Source of the DNA: Stutzerimonas xanthomarina
GTDB lineage: Bacteria; Pseudomonadota; Gammaproteobacteria; Pseudomonadales; Pseudomonadaceae
NCBI RefSeq assembly: GCF_003935375.1
Contig: NZ_RHQM01000008.1
Location: forward strand, 149,962-213,961
Length of the DNA stretch: 64,000 bases
Reading direction: 5' to 3'
Positions 8,897-16,735 of the stretch are shown here, one piece after another (positions within the stretch are counted from its first letter, which is position 1; each line of letters opens with the position of its first letter). The position numbers were made by a program, and so were the translations under genes. The notes under the pieces are model-generated. The model had not been told where the DNA came from and did not search any database. It was given only the letters and a program-made list of their open reading frames with translations.

Positions 8897-8951
8897 AGCT
8901 GGAAGAACACGCTCTGCGGAGCTGAACTAAACATCCGCTGTTGCTTCAAGC
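8891..8951 (+). repeat. Inverted repeat GCTTGAAGC / GCTTCAAGC in the wapQ-wapO gap
   Basis: A perfect 9-base inverted repeat (8891-8899 and 8943-8951) spans the end of wapQ and the intergenic gap. It is followed by GCCTCCGGCTTCAGGC, which adds a further small hairpin. The left arm shares GCTTGAAGCTG with the ilvE-waaF gap. It is likely a REP-like element marking the boundary between wapQ and wapO, and possibly an mRNA-processing or attenuation site. Confidence 0.4.
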
Positions 8952-8996
8952 CTCCGGCTTCAGGCGTTCAGCTCGCTTTTCAAGAGGCTTTCATCC

Positions 8997-10751
8997 GTGG
9001 CATTGACGATTCTCGGCCTTTCCGGCGCCCTCAGCCATGATCCTTCCGCTGCCCTCTACATCGACGGCAAGCTCATCGCTGCTGCCGAGGAGGAGCGCTT
9101 CGTGCGCGACAAGCACGCGAAGAACCGCATGCCCTACGAGTCCGCCAAGTTCTGCATGGAGCAGGCCGGCATCAAGCCGAGCGACGTCGACGTGGTGGCG
9201 ATTCCCTTTGCGCCCATCAGCATTTTCGAGAAAGCCCGCTGGCACTATGCCAAGCGCTACTGGTACGCCCCGGACCGCGCGCTCGACGCCATTCTCATGG
9301 GCAACCGTCGCTATTATCGCTACAAGAAGCGCATCCAGTGGTGCCTGCAGCAGCTTGGCTTCGATCTGAAAAAGGTCAAGCTGCAGCCGGTCGAGCACCA
9401 CCTGGCCCACGCCTCCAGTGCCTACCACTGCTCCGGCTTCACCGAGAAGACCGCGATCCTCGGCATCGACGGTAAGGGCGAGTACGCCACCACCTTCTTC
9501 GGTTACGGCGAGAACGGCAAGATCCACAAGATCAAGGAATTCTACGACCCGGATTCGCTCGGCGGCCTGTACGGCGCGATCACCGAGTTCCTTGGCTTCG
9601 AGATGCTTGACGGCGAGTTCAAGGTCATGGGCATGGCGCCTTATGGCGATGCGGCCAAGTATGATTTCTCGCGCCTGGCCAAGTTCGAGAACGGCGAGCT
9701 GATCATCAACACCGACTACGCCAACGTCATCGGTTTCCGCCGCTACAAGGAAAACGGCAAGGGCTACTACTTCTCGCCCAAGCTGATCGAGTGGCTGGGA
9801 CCGAAGCGCCAGGGCGACATTGCGGACGATCCATACATCCACTACGCCGCCAGCATGCAGGCGCTGTTCGAGAAGCTGGCGCTGGAGATGATGGAGTACT
9901 ACCTCGGTGACATCATCCGCGAGACCGGCAAGATTGCCTTCGCCGGTGGTTGCGCGCTGAACGTCAAACTGAACCAGAAGATCATCGCGCGCGATGATGT
10001 GAAAGAACTGTTCGTTCAGCCGGCTTCCGGCGATGCCGGTACTTCGGTCGGCGCGGCTGCCTATATTTCGCACCAGCGCGGCGTGCCGGTGGAAAAGATG
10101 GAGCACGTGTACCTCGGCCCGTCCTACTCCAACGAAGACGTGATCGCTGCCTGCGCCCGTCACCCGAGCAAGCCAGTTTTCAAACAGATCGACAACATGC
10201 CGCAGCGCATCGCCAAAATCATGGTTGAAGGTAATCCAGTAGCCTGGTTCCAGGGCCGTATGGAGTTTGGCCCACGCGCATTGGGTGGTCGCTCGATCAT
10301 TGGCTGCCCGAGCATTCCCGGCGTGGCTGACCGTATTAACGAACAGATCAAGTTCCGCGAGCGCTGGAGGCCGTTCTGCCCGTCGATGCTCGACACCGTT
10401 GGTCCGCAGATGCTCAAGGTCGATCACCCGAGCCCGTTTATGACCTTCACCTTTGAAGTCAACGACGAGTGGAAGACCCGCGTCGGCGAAGTGGTGCACG
10501 AAGACGGTACCTCGCGTGCTCAGGTGCTAAAACGCGAATACAACCCGCGCTATTACGACATGATGCTGGAGTTGGAAAAACTCACCGGCAACGGCGTGTC
10601 GCTGAACACTTCGCTCAACCGCCGTGGCGAGCCGATGATCTGCTCGCCGACCGATGCGCTGAACATGTTCTACGGCTCCGACCTGCAGTACCTGATCATG
10701 GAAGACATCCTGGTGGTCAAGGACGGCAAGGATTGGTATGACAACGTCTGA
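8997..10751 (+). CDS. wapO: LPS core carbamoyltransferase (NodU/CmcH family)
   Basis: A 584-residue O-carbamoyltransferase that transfers a carbamoyl group from carbamoyl phosphate to a sugar; in P. aeruginosa the equivalent protein carbamoylates heptose II of the core. The N-terminal TsaD-like part includes GLSGALSHDPSAALY (residues 5-19), the metal-binding HHLAHASSAYH (about 133) and GIDGKGE. A GGCALNVKLNQK segment lies near 315. The C-terminal domain carries WFQGRMEFGPRALGGRS (about 415) and NTSLNRRGEPM near 540. It begins with GTG 8997 preceded by AAGAGG. The wapH start lies inside its last codons (14-base overlap). Length fits the family. Confidence 0.88.
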   Translation: MALTILGLSGALSHDPSAALYIDGKLIAAAEEERFVRDKHAKNRMPYESAKFCMEQAGIKPSDVDVVAIPFAPISIFEKARWHYAKRYWYAPDRALDAILMGNRRYYRYKKRIQWCLQQLGFDLKKVKLQPVEHHLAHASSAYHCSGFTEKTAILGIDGKGEYATTFFGYGENGKIHKIKEFYDPDSLGGLYGAITEFLGFEMLDGEFKVMGMAPYGDAAKYDFSRLAKFENGELIINTDYANVIGFRRYKENGKGYYFSPKLIEWLGPKRQGDIADDPYIHYAASMQALFEKLALEMMEYYLGDIIRETGKIAFAGGCALNVKLNQKIIARDDVKELFVQPASGDAGTSVGAAAYISHQRGVPVEKMEHVYLGPSYSNEDVIAACARHPSKPVFKQIDNMPQRIAKIMVEGNPVAWFQGRMEFGPRALGGRSIIGCPSIPGVADRINEQIKFRERWRPFCPSMLDTVGPQMLKVDHPSPFMTFTFEVNDEWKTRVGEVVHEDGTSRAQVLKREYNPRYYDMMLELEKLTGNGVSLNTSLNRRGEPMICSPTDALNMFYGSDLQYLIMEDILVVKDGKDWYDNV

Positions 10752-11880
10752 GGTCGCGGAGGCTGCTCAGCCGTGGGTGCTGCAGTTCTGTCACGGCTAT
10801 GACGGCCCCTTCCTCGATTGTGCGCGGCAGTACGCCGCGCTCTTTGTTGGTACGCCTTATAAAGTGTGCACGGTGTACCTGACGGGTAAACCGAGTGCTG
10901 CGGTCGAGCAAGGCTCGGCATCTGACGAGGTGCTTTTCCTCGACTACTCGAGTCGCGACGTGCGCGGGCTCAAGCTCAAGGCGATCCGCGACCTCAGGCG
11001 TATTGCCGCTTCGCGCGACTTTAAATTCTGTATCGCCCATCGCTTTAAACCGATCTACGTCGCTCTGTTGGGCAGCGATTTACCAGTGATCGGCGTGCAC
11101 CATGCCTTTGGCGACTACAAGCGGCGAACGCGCCAGCTGTTTGCCAATTTCTTCCGCAAGCGCCTGGCCTTGCTGGGGGTTTCCAATGCAGTGCGCGATG
11201 ACATGCGTGTCTGCCTGCCAAACTGGGCTTCCGAGCGTATCGAGACGCTGTACAACCGCATCGACGTCGCCGCTGTGCAGGCTGCGCAGGTTTCACGCGA
11301 GGCAGCGCGTGAGCACCTCGGCTTACCTCAGGATGCCTGGGTGGTCGGCAATGTCGGGCGCCTGCACCCGGACAAGGATCAGGCCACCTTAATTCGCGGT
11401 TTTGCCGAGGCCTTGCCGCAGCTACCGGAAGGCAGTCTGCTGGCGATTATGGGCAGTGGTCGGCTTGAGGCTCCATTAAAAACGCTTGCCCACGAACTGG
11501 GTGTGGACCCATCGGTGCGTTTTCTCGGTCAAGTTGCCGATGGCCGTATCTATTTCAAAGCGTTTGATGTGTTTGCCCTGACTTCAGATCATGAGCCATT
11601 TGGGATGGTGTTACTGGAAGCGATGGCGGCCGATGTGCAGGTGCTGGCTACGGATTGTGGCGGTGCGCCGGAGGTGGTCGGCGACTCAAGCGCCTTGTTC
11701 GCGCTGGGTGATCACACTGTGCTGGCCGCTCGACTGCGGTCTGCTGCCGTGGGCAGGTTTGGCCCGCTGGGTACTGAGCGTGTAAAGGCCGGTTTTACGG
11801 ATGAGATTGCGCGCACGCATTTCTGGTCATGGCCTGGTGTGAGTCGCATCGTGCAGGAGGCCGGTAATGGTCAGTCGTGA
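10738..11880 (+). CDS. wapH: Glycosyltransferase family 4 (WapH-like)
   Basis: A 380-residue GT-B glycosyltransferase acting in LPS outer-core synthesis. The C-terminal donor domain shows VGNVGRLHPDKDQATLI (about residue 203) and the DHEPFGMVLLEAMAADV E-x7-E motif (about 284). The N-terminal part includes APHRFKP-like AHRFKPIYVALLG and GVHHAFGDYKRR. The ATG overlaps the end of wapO by 14 bases, and its own stop overlaps the next gene by 14 bases, so these genes are coupled. The symbol rests on position and remembered similarity to PA5004; the sugar transferred is not determinable here. Confidence 0.75.
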   Translation: MTTSEVAEAAQPWVLQFCHGYDGPFLDCARQYAALFVGTPYKVCTVYLTGKPSAAVEQGSASDEVLFLDYSSRDVRGLKLKAIRDLRRIAASRDFKFCIAHRFKPIYVALLGSDLPVIGVHHAFGDYKRRTRQLFANFFRKRLALLGVSNAVRDDMRVCLPNWASERIETLYNRIDVAAVQAAQVSREAAREHLGLPQDAWVVGNVGRLHPDKDQATLIRGFAEALPQLPEGSLLAIMGSGRLEAPLKTLAHELGVDPSVRFLGQVADGRIYFKAFDVFALTSDHEPFGMVLLEAMAADVQVLATDCGGAPEVVGDSSALFALGDHTVLAARLRSAAVGRFGPLGTERVKAGFTDEIARTHFWSWPGVSRIVQEAGNGQS

Positions 11881-12907
11881 GCCTAAGCAGCTTGTTTACC
11901 TCGTGTATGGGGGGAAGCCGGAGTATCACCGCGAGGCCAAGTTCAGCATCCTTTCCGCGTTGCATCACGCTCGTGGCGAATGTCCGCGAATTTTGCTTTA
12001 CACCGATGAGCCTGCACAGTTCAGCGGCTGGCCTGTCGATCTGATCACGCTTGATGCGGCAACCTTGGCCAGCTGGACGGGGCCTGCTGCATATCTGCAC
12101 CGACGCAAGGCGGCGGCTATTCGTGATGCGCTGGCGTACGCGGATCAAAGCATATTCATCGATACGGATACCTTCTTTCTGGCTTCACCGCTCAAGCTAT
12201 TTGAGCGACTCGCGGGTTCATCCTGGCTGGTCGACGAAATTGAAGGTGTCTGGAAAGAGTACAAGGGCGATGTGATGCATGACGTCCTGGCGCCATACCT
12301 AGAAGAACATCATGGTGTTGATCAGCAGATGCTGCTGATCAATTCGGGTGTTCTGGGCTTCCAGGTTGAGGCGTCACACCTGATGGATGAAACCCTGGCC
12401 CTGATAGATGTGCTGCACCCGATGGTTCCCAAGATCCACGTGATCGAGCAGTTCGCTTTGGGCGTAGCCGCCAGGCACTTGGGTCGACCTGCGCAGGCGC
12501 AAGGTGTCGTCATGCATTACTTCTCAGGTAAGAATTACTGGCGCCACATGATCGCTGCGTTTTTTCAGCGCTATGGCGAGGCGTTTTCAGTGCAGGCCGT
12601 ACAGGTGGTGCGCGATGTACCGACCTCTAAACCCAAGCCTGTCTGGTGGCAGAGACTCGACTATCGCGTGAGAAGTCTATTTGTTCCTGGCAAAGCCCGC
12701 TCGCTTGCCAAGCTGGCGTATTACGCCGCGGTGATGCGCGCCGATCCTTATGCTGAAGCCTGCGGTTGTGGATACGCCGAGGAGCTAAGGCGAAAAGTCT
12801 TAGCCAAAGGCGACGCGCTGAGCAATCAGCCCTGGAGTAAAGTCCTCAGCCGGCGGCATAAGCAGCGTTTGGCCGAGCTGTTGCAACTACCAGATGGGAC
12901 GCTCTAG
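11867..12907 (+). CDS. Putative GT-A fold glycosyltransferase with DxD motif
   Basis: A 346-residue protein of no family I can name with certainty. It resembles nucleotide-sugar transferases of the GT-A (GT8-like) type: an N-terminal QLVYLVYGGKPEYHREAKFS, a central YADQSIFIDTDTFFL with a DTD metal-binding motif (about residue 100), then GVDQQMLLINSGVLGF, as in enzymes where a second acidic/Asn motif follows. MHYFSGKNYWR near 220 may be the C-terminal metal ligand. AGGAGG at 11855-11860 precedes the ATG. The context says LPS outer core or O-antigen decoration. Third-position composition is less GC-rich than in neighbouring housekeeping genes. Confidence 0.65.
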   Translation: MVSREPKQLVYLVYGGKPEYHREAKFSILSALHHARGECPRILLYTDEPAQFSGWPVDLITLDAATLASWTGPAAYLHRRKAAAIRDALAYADQSIFIDTDTFFLASPLKLFERLAGSSWLVDEIEGVWKEYKGDVMHDVLAPYLEEHHGVDQQMLLINSGVLGFQVEASHLMDETLALIDVLHPMVPKIHVIEQFALGVAARHLGRPAQAQGVVMHYFSGKNYWRHMIAAFFQRYGEAFSVQAVQVVRDVPTSKPKPVWWQRLDYRVRSLFVPGKARSLAKLAYYAAVMRADPYAEACGCGYAEELRRKVLAKGDALSNQPWSKVLSRRHKQRLAELLQLPDGTL

Positions 12908-13027
12908 CAGATTCAACGATAGACTCTGCTTCCGCCCTAGTGGCGGTTGCTCGCTGTATAGATGTTTCGGGGCAGCTATTGCGCTGTTTTCATAGGCGAT
13001 TATGGGTAGCGTTTTTGAGGTGTGTCA

Positions 13028-13990
13028 GTGAACGTGCTTTTTCTGGTTCAAGCCGAGCAGCGTGCAATCTTAGACAGGCTGTATGACGGCATCGCCGCCT
13101 CATGCGACAGCTGCGACATTCGTTGGCTGAGTAGCGATGAGCAGGCCAATCTGAAGCGCTATTTTCGCGAGCACGTTGATCTGTCCCGTTACGACAGGGT
13201 TCTTTTCTTCCTGCGCTTCAAGAAAGAGATGCGCCAATGGCGCTTCATTCGCACGCTGCCCAATGTGGTGATTCTCGAGCACGACGCTTATCAGAACTAT
13301 ATTCCGTGCAAATACACGGGCAAGTTCAGCGCACATTATCGGCGTTTGCCGTGGGTGCGTGTGATCAGCTCCGGTTACATGGTCAGCGAGCGGCTTCGCC
13401 AGGAAGGCTTCGATACAGTCTTCGTGCCCAAGGGGTACGACCAGGCATTGCTGCGCGATCTGGGGCGGGAGCGAGATATCGAACTGGCCTTCGTTGGCAG
13501 CACCAAAAGCGGCGCCTATAGCGAGCGCAAGGCGTTGCTCGATGAGCTGGCAAAAGTTGAGGATCTGGTCGTTACGCGCACCAATTCTGGTGAAGACTAT
13601 TGCAATACCCTCAATCGCATTCGCTTCTTCGTCAGTGCCGACGTCGGCATGGGCGAATACATGATCAAGAACTTCGAGGCTATGGCCTGTGGTTGTGTAT
13701 TGCTGGCGTGGGATCAGGGCGAAGCAGAAAACAAGGCGCTGGGTTTCATCGATATGGAAAACCTTGTGCTTTACCGCAATGTCGATGAGCTGCGAAGCAA
13801 GTTGGCGATGCTGCGTTCCGATCTCGACCTAGCGGCGCGCATTGCTTCGGCGGGTAGGGCCTTGGCGGAGCGGGAATACAGCTTCTCGCGCATCGGACAG
13901 CGCATCGTCCAGGCCTTGGATAGGCCGCTACGCGATCATCCGCCGATGGGCCTGTTGGATCGGCTGCGCTTGTACTGGAGGTTTAAGTGA
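13028..13990 (+). CDS. Putative glycosyltransferase (GT-B, CgeB-like C-terminus)
   Basis: A protein of about 320 residues, probably a glycosyltransferase. The C-terminal half has LAFVGSTKSGAYSERK (about residue 155), then FFVSADVGMGEYMIKNFEAMACGCVLL with an E-A-M-A-C-G donor-site motif as in CgeB/GT1-like proteins, then YRNVDELRSKL. The N-terminal half has an Asp/His acceptor region VVILEHDAYQNY. The start was placed at GTG 13028 because GAGG at 13017-13020 is well spaced from it; GTG 13022 is an alternative. It follows a 120-base gap and overlaps the next gene by GTGA. The role is inferred from its position in the LPS glycosylation block. Confidence 0.65.
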   Translation: MNVLFLVQAEQRAILDRLYDGIAASCDSCDIRWLSSDEQANLKRYFREHVDLSRYDRVLFFLRFKKEMRQWRFIRTLPNVVILEHDAYQNYIPCKYTGKFSAHYRRLPWVRVISSGYMVSERLRQEGFDTVFVPKGYDQALLRDLGRERDIELAFVGSTKSGAYSERKALLDELAKVEDLVVTRTNSGEDYCNTLNRIRFFVSADVGMGEYMIKNFEAMACGCVLLAWDQGEAENKALGFIDMENLVLYRNVDELRSKLAMLRSDLDLAARIASAGRALAEREYSFSRIGQRIVQALDRPLRDHPPMGLLDRLRLYWRFK

Positions 13991-14907
13991 ATCCATCACG
14001 TATTCGTTTGCTGATTCCCTATTTCGGCCGGTGGCCGTTCTGGATGCCGTTTTTCCTGCGGAGCTGTAAGCGGAACGCGGGCATCGACTGGCTCTTCTTC
14101 AGCGATTGTGGAGTGCCGGATGACCTTCCGGATAACGTACGGATCGTGCCGATTTCGTTTGCCGATTACTGTCAATTGGTCAGCGAGCGCCTGGGTATCT
14201 CCTTCAAGCCGGACAATCCTTACAAGCTCTGCGATATCAAGCCTGCGCTAGGTCATATCCACGCCGACCATTTGGATGGCTTCGATTTCTGGGGTTTCAG
14301 CGATATCGATCTCATATACGGCGACCTGCGCGGCTATTTTTCCGAGGATCGGCTCGCCCGATACGATCTGCTGTCCACCCACGCGCGTCGCGTTTCAGGA
14401 CATCTGTGTTTGCTGCGTAATAACGAGCGTATGCGCCAGGCGTTCATGTGCGTTCCTGGCTGGCAGGCTTGTTTCGAAGACCCCAGGCACCATGCGTTCG
14501 ACGAAGCGGCATTCAGCCGATTGTTCATTCGACGAAAAAACTGGCCCGAGGCGCTTCGGCGGGTGGCTGATCACTTCAATCCGTGGCGTCGATGCAGCGA
14601 GTTCAACGAGGCGTTCAGTACTCCGCACGCTCGGGTTCCATGGCTTAGCGGTAGCTTCGATTTTCCCGATTGCTGGGTCTGGAACGATGGGCGGCTGACC
14701 AACAACCGCGATGGCGCTCGAGACTTCCCCTATTTCCATTTTATAACCTGGAAGAACGCCAAATGGTCAGGCTGTACCCTCGAGTCACTGGTGCAGCCTG
14801 AAAATCTTGCCGCTCAGCAATCGTGGTGCGTTACAGAACAAGGGTTTCGGGCTTTAGACGGGCTGGCTGTTATCGGACGGAGAACGAGTACCGATGGCTC
14901 GCTTTAA
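13987..14907 (+). CDS. DUF6625-like protein, putative glycosyltransferase
   Basis: A 306-residue protein whose N-terminus RLLIPYFGRWPFWMPFF, followed by DWLFFSDCG, matches what I recall of DUF6625 proteins found in polysaccharide clusters. A central FWGFSDIDLIYGDLRGYF segment (about residue 98) contains an acidic D-x-D motif as in GT-A glycosyltransferases. The segment HLCLLRNNERMRQAF follows. No signal peptide or membrane segment is seen. It starts at a GTG overlapping the previous stop by four bases, so it belongs to the same transcript. Glycosyltransferase activity is inference from the motif and neighbours. Confidence 0.6.
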   Translation: MNPSRIRLLIPYFGRWPFWMPFFLRSCKRNAGIDWLFFSDCGVPDDLPDNVRIVPISFADYCQLVSERLGISFKPDNPYKLCDIKPALGHIHADHLDGFDFWGFSDIDLIYGDLRGYFSEDRLARYDLLSTHARRVSGHLCLLRNNERMRQAFMCVPGWQACFEDPRHHAFDEAAFSRLFIRRKNWPEALRRVADHFNPWRRCSEFNEAFSTPHARVPWLSGSFDFPDCWVWNDGRLTNNRDGARDFPYFHFITWKNAKWSGCTLESLVQPENLAAQQSWCVTEQGFRALDGLAVIGRRTSTDGSL

Positions 14908-14937
14908 CCCCAGAGTGCTCATGCTGGAGCATTCGGC

Positions 14938-16089
14938 TTGAGTATCCTTAGTATTTTGTGGTCTTCCGGCAAGGCGCATACCTCCATTCATCGAGTGCAT
15001 GAGGAGATTCTTTCCCTAGTGGCTGATGAAAGAGAAGAAATGCACACTTGGATGCTGATGGGGCGCGAGGCTGCGCGGAACTCTGATTGCGGGCAAATGC
15101 TGCATTGGCGGCTGAGCTCGAGGGCGCTCAAAGGTCGGGGCATCTGGAAACTATCGCAGTGGTGGTTGCAGCGGCACCTTGCCCGCGAGATCGAGCGACT
15201 CAATCCGAAAGTATTGTTGCTCGATGGCATTGGCGTGGCTCGGTTGATCATTCCGGTGGTGGCGAGATTGCACCTTAAGTCCCGGGTCATCGTCGTGTTC
15301 CACGGGCAAAGCCGCATGCGTCGGAGCGATCCGAAGTTGTTCGACGCGATTGCTGCGCATCGTCTGAGGCTGGTCGCGGTGTCCGAGGCGCTCGCCGAAT
15401 CTCTGGGCGCGAAGCTGGGTAGAGCGGTGTTCGCTGCACGAACAGCGATAAACCCGCATTCGTTCAAGCAGGAACTGATTTCTCGCGACGAAGCCAGGGG
15501 CAGACTGGGCCTTGATAGCGCAAGCATTGTCCTGGGCACGGTTGGGCGGCTGGTCGAGGAAAAGGGCTTTCTGCCCATGCTCGATGTGCTGAGTGAGTTG
15601 TCACGCGTGCGGACAAACATCCACCTGGTGCTCGTGGGCGAAGGGAGGCAACGACCGGAACTGGAGTCACGTATCCGACGCCTGAGCCTAGGCCGAATGG
15701 TTACGCTGGCGGGATATCGACAGGACGCTGCGCAGCTATATAAAGCGTTCGATGTGATGTTGATTCCGTCCCGCAGTGAAGGGTTGGGTTTGGTTTTGCA
15801 AGAAGCGGTGATGGCGGATGTGCCGGTCGTTGCCAGCGATCTGCCAGTCTTCGTCGAGCAGTTGGGGGTCAAGGGCATTTACGTCTCGCCGAACGATGTG
15901 TCCGGCTGGGTCACCGCCATTGAGCATGTGCTCGATTCGGATCGGCGATCGCTCGCCGTCGAGCAGGGGAATCACCTAGCATCGGAGCAGGCCTGGAAAC
16001 GGTTCCGCAAGAGTTACGTTGAGCTGCTGGCCGATGACTCGGGAACGGTCAGCGCATCGCAGAACTGCGAAAACGGAAAGGCGTTCTGA
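14938..16089 (+). CDS. Glycosyltransferase family 4
   Basis: A 383-residue GT-B enzyme. The N-terminus SILSILWSSGKAHTSIHRVH is the acceptor domain; the C-terminal domain has LGTVGRLVEEKGFLPMLDVL (about residue 200), LVGEGRQRPELE and IPSRSEGLGLVLQEAVMADVP with the E-x7-E donor motif (about 280). The best start is TTG 14938; no ATG precedes the first conserved segment. The last 76 bases overlap the oppositely oriented kinase-like gene, so the two converge. It probably adds an outer-core sugar before O-antigen ligation; donor unknown. Confidence 0.75.
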   Translation: MSILSILWSSGKAHTSIHRVHEEILSLVADEREEMHTWMLMGREAARNSDCGQMLHWRLSSRALKGRGIWKLSQWWLQRHLAREIERLNPKVLLLDGIGVARLIIPVVARLHLKSRVIVVFHGQSRMRRSDPKLFDAIAAHRLRLVAVSEALAESLGAKLGRAVFAARTAINPHSFKQELISRDEARGRLGLDSASIVLGTVGRLVEEKGFLPMLDVLSELSRVRTNIHLVLVGEGRQRPELESRIRRLSLGRMVTLAGYRQDAAQLYKAFDVMLIPSRSEGLGLVLQEAVMADVPVVASDLPVFVEQLGVKGIYVSPNDVSGWVTAIEHVLDSDRRSLAVEQGNHLASEQAWKRFRKSYVELLADDSGTVSASQNCENGKAF

Positions 16090-16643
16090 AATTTTTCACG
16101 TTCGAGATATCGTTTGAAGTGCGCCAGATTACGTCGAATCATATGGTTCGGTAGAGATCGGCCCAGGAAACGCATATCGGCGATATCGATCAGCCCCAGC
16201 GAACCTTGCGGAGTAAGGACAATATTTCCCAAGTGCAGCGAGCGGAAATAAATACCCTTGCGATGCAGCTCGCGTACGAATCCAATCAGCTTGGGCAGGA
16301 TTGTTGACCAACTGAAGCCAGGCTGCGTTGCAAGTTGACTTAGCGAGCTGCCCAGCAGCGGGGCATAAAGCACCGCGTCCGCCGATTTATCCGACAGTTC
16401 GTATATTGCCCGCACCTTTAGCGTAGCGATATCCAGGGCTTGGAGGCGTTCGGCGTTCTTGACGAATCGACGCGAATAAGGCCGCAGCAATGCCGAGGAA
16501 AGCCAGCGCTTTCGACGAAAGAATTTTAGAAATAGACCGCTCTCAAGCTGCAGGACCTTGGGACCCAGACCATCCGCTTCGAGAATTGCCGCATTATGGG
16601 TGAGTTGTTGCAAGTCTCGCTGGCATAATTGGCTTACATGCAT
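16014..16643 (-). CDS. InaA-family kinase-like protein, probable pseudokinase
   Basis: A 209-residue small kinase-fold protein. The nucleotide-binding lysine region is LFLKFFRRKRWLSSALLRPY (about residue 37-56), the loop region is HRKGIYFRSLHLGNIVL (about 146-162), and LGLIDIADMR is the metal-binding segment. The residue expected to be the catalytic Asp of the HxDLHxGN loop is Ser here (FRSLHLGN). I recall related Pseudomonas proteins beside waaL sharing this, so it may be a family trait. It is the only reverse-strand gene in the LPS locus, it converges with and overlaps the preceding glycosyltransferase by 76 bases, and it diverges from waaL. Likely role: LPS core modification or regulation; biochemical function unknown. 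Confidence 0.65.
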   Translation of the reverse strand: MHVSQLCQRDLQQLTHNAAILEADGLGPKVLQLESGLFLKFFRRKRWLSSALLRPYSRRFVKNAERLQALDIATLKVRAIYELSDKSADAVLYAPLLGSSLSQLATQPGFSWSTILPKLIGFVRELHRKGIYFRSLHLGNIVLTPQGSLGLIDIADMRFLGRSLPNHMIRRNLAHFKRYLEREKFQNAFPFSQFCDALTVPESSASSST

Positions 16644-16735
16644 GGTTGGCCTTAAGCAGTGTGCGAACGTCGGGACAAGGCGCGCATTCTAACATCGCTG
16701 GTGCTGGCGCATTCGCCGTTTTCCGAAGGGGTAGT

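Noticed and set aside
8991..10499. Minus-strand 502-codon open frame opposite wapO
   Set aside because: Shadow of the carbamoyltransferase, which has all family motifs.
12908..13027. Possible JUMPstart or ops element before the glycosyltransferase block
   Set aside because: No GGCGGTAGCG-type motif was found; only a small CCGCC/GGCGG hairpin at 12932-12946 is present.
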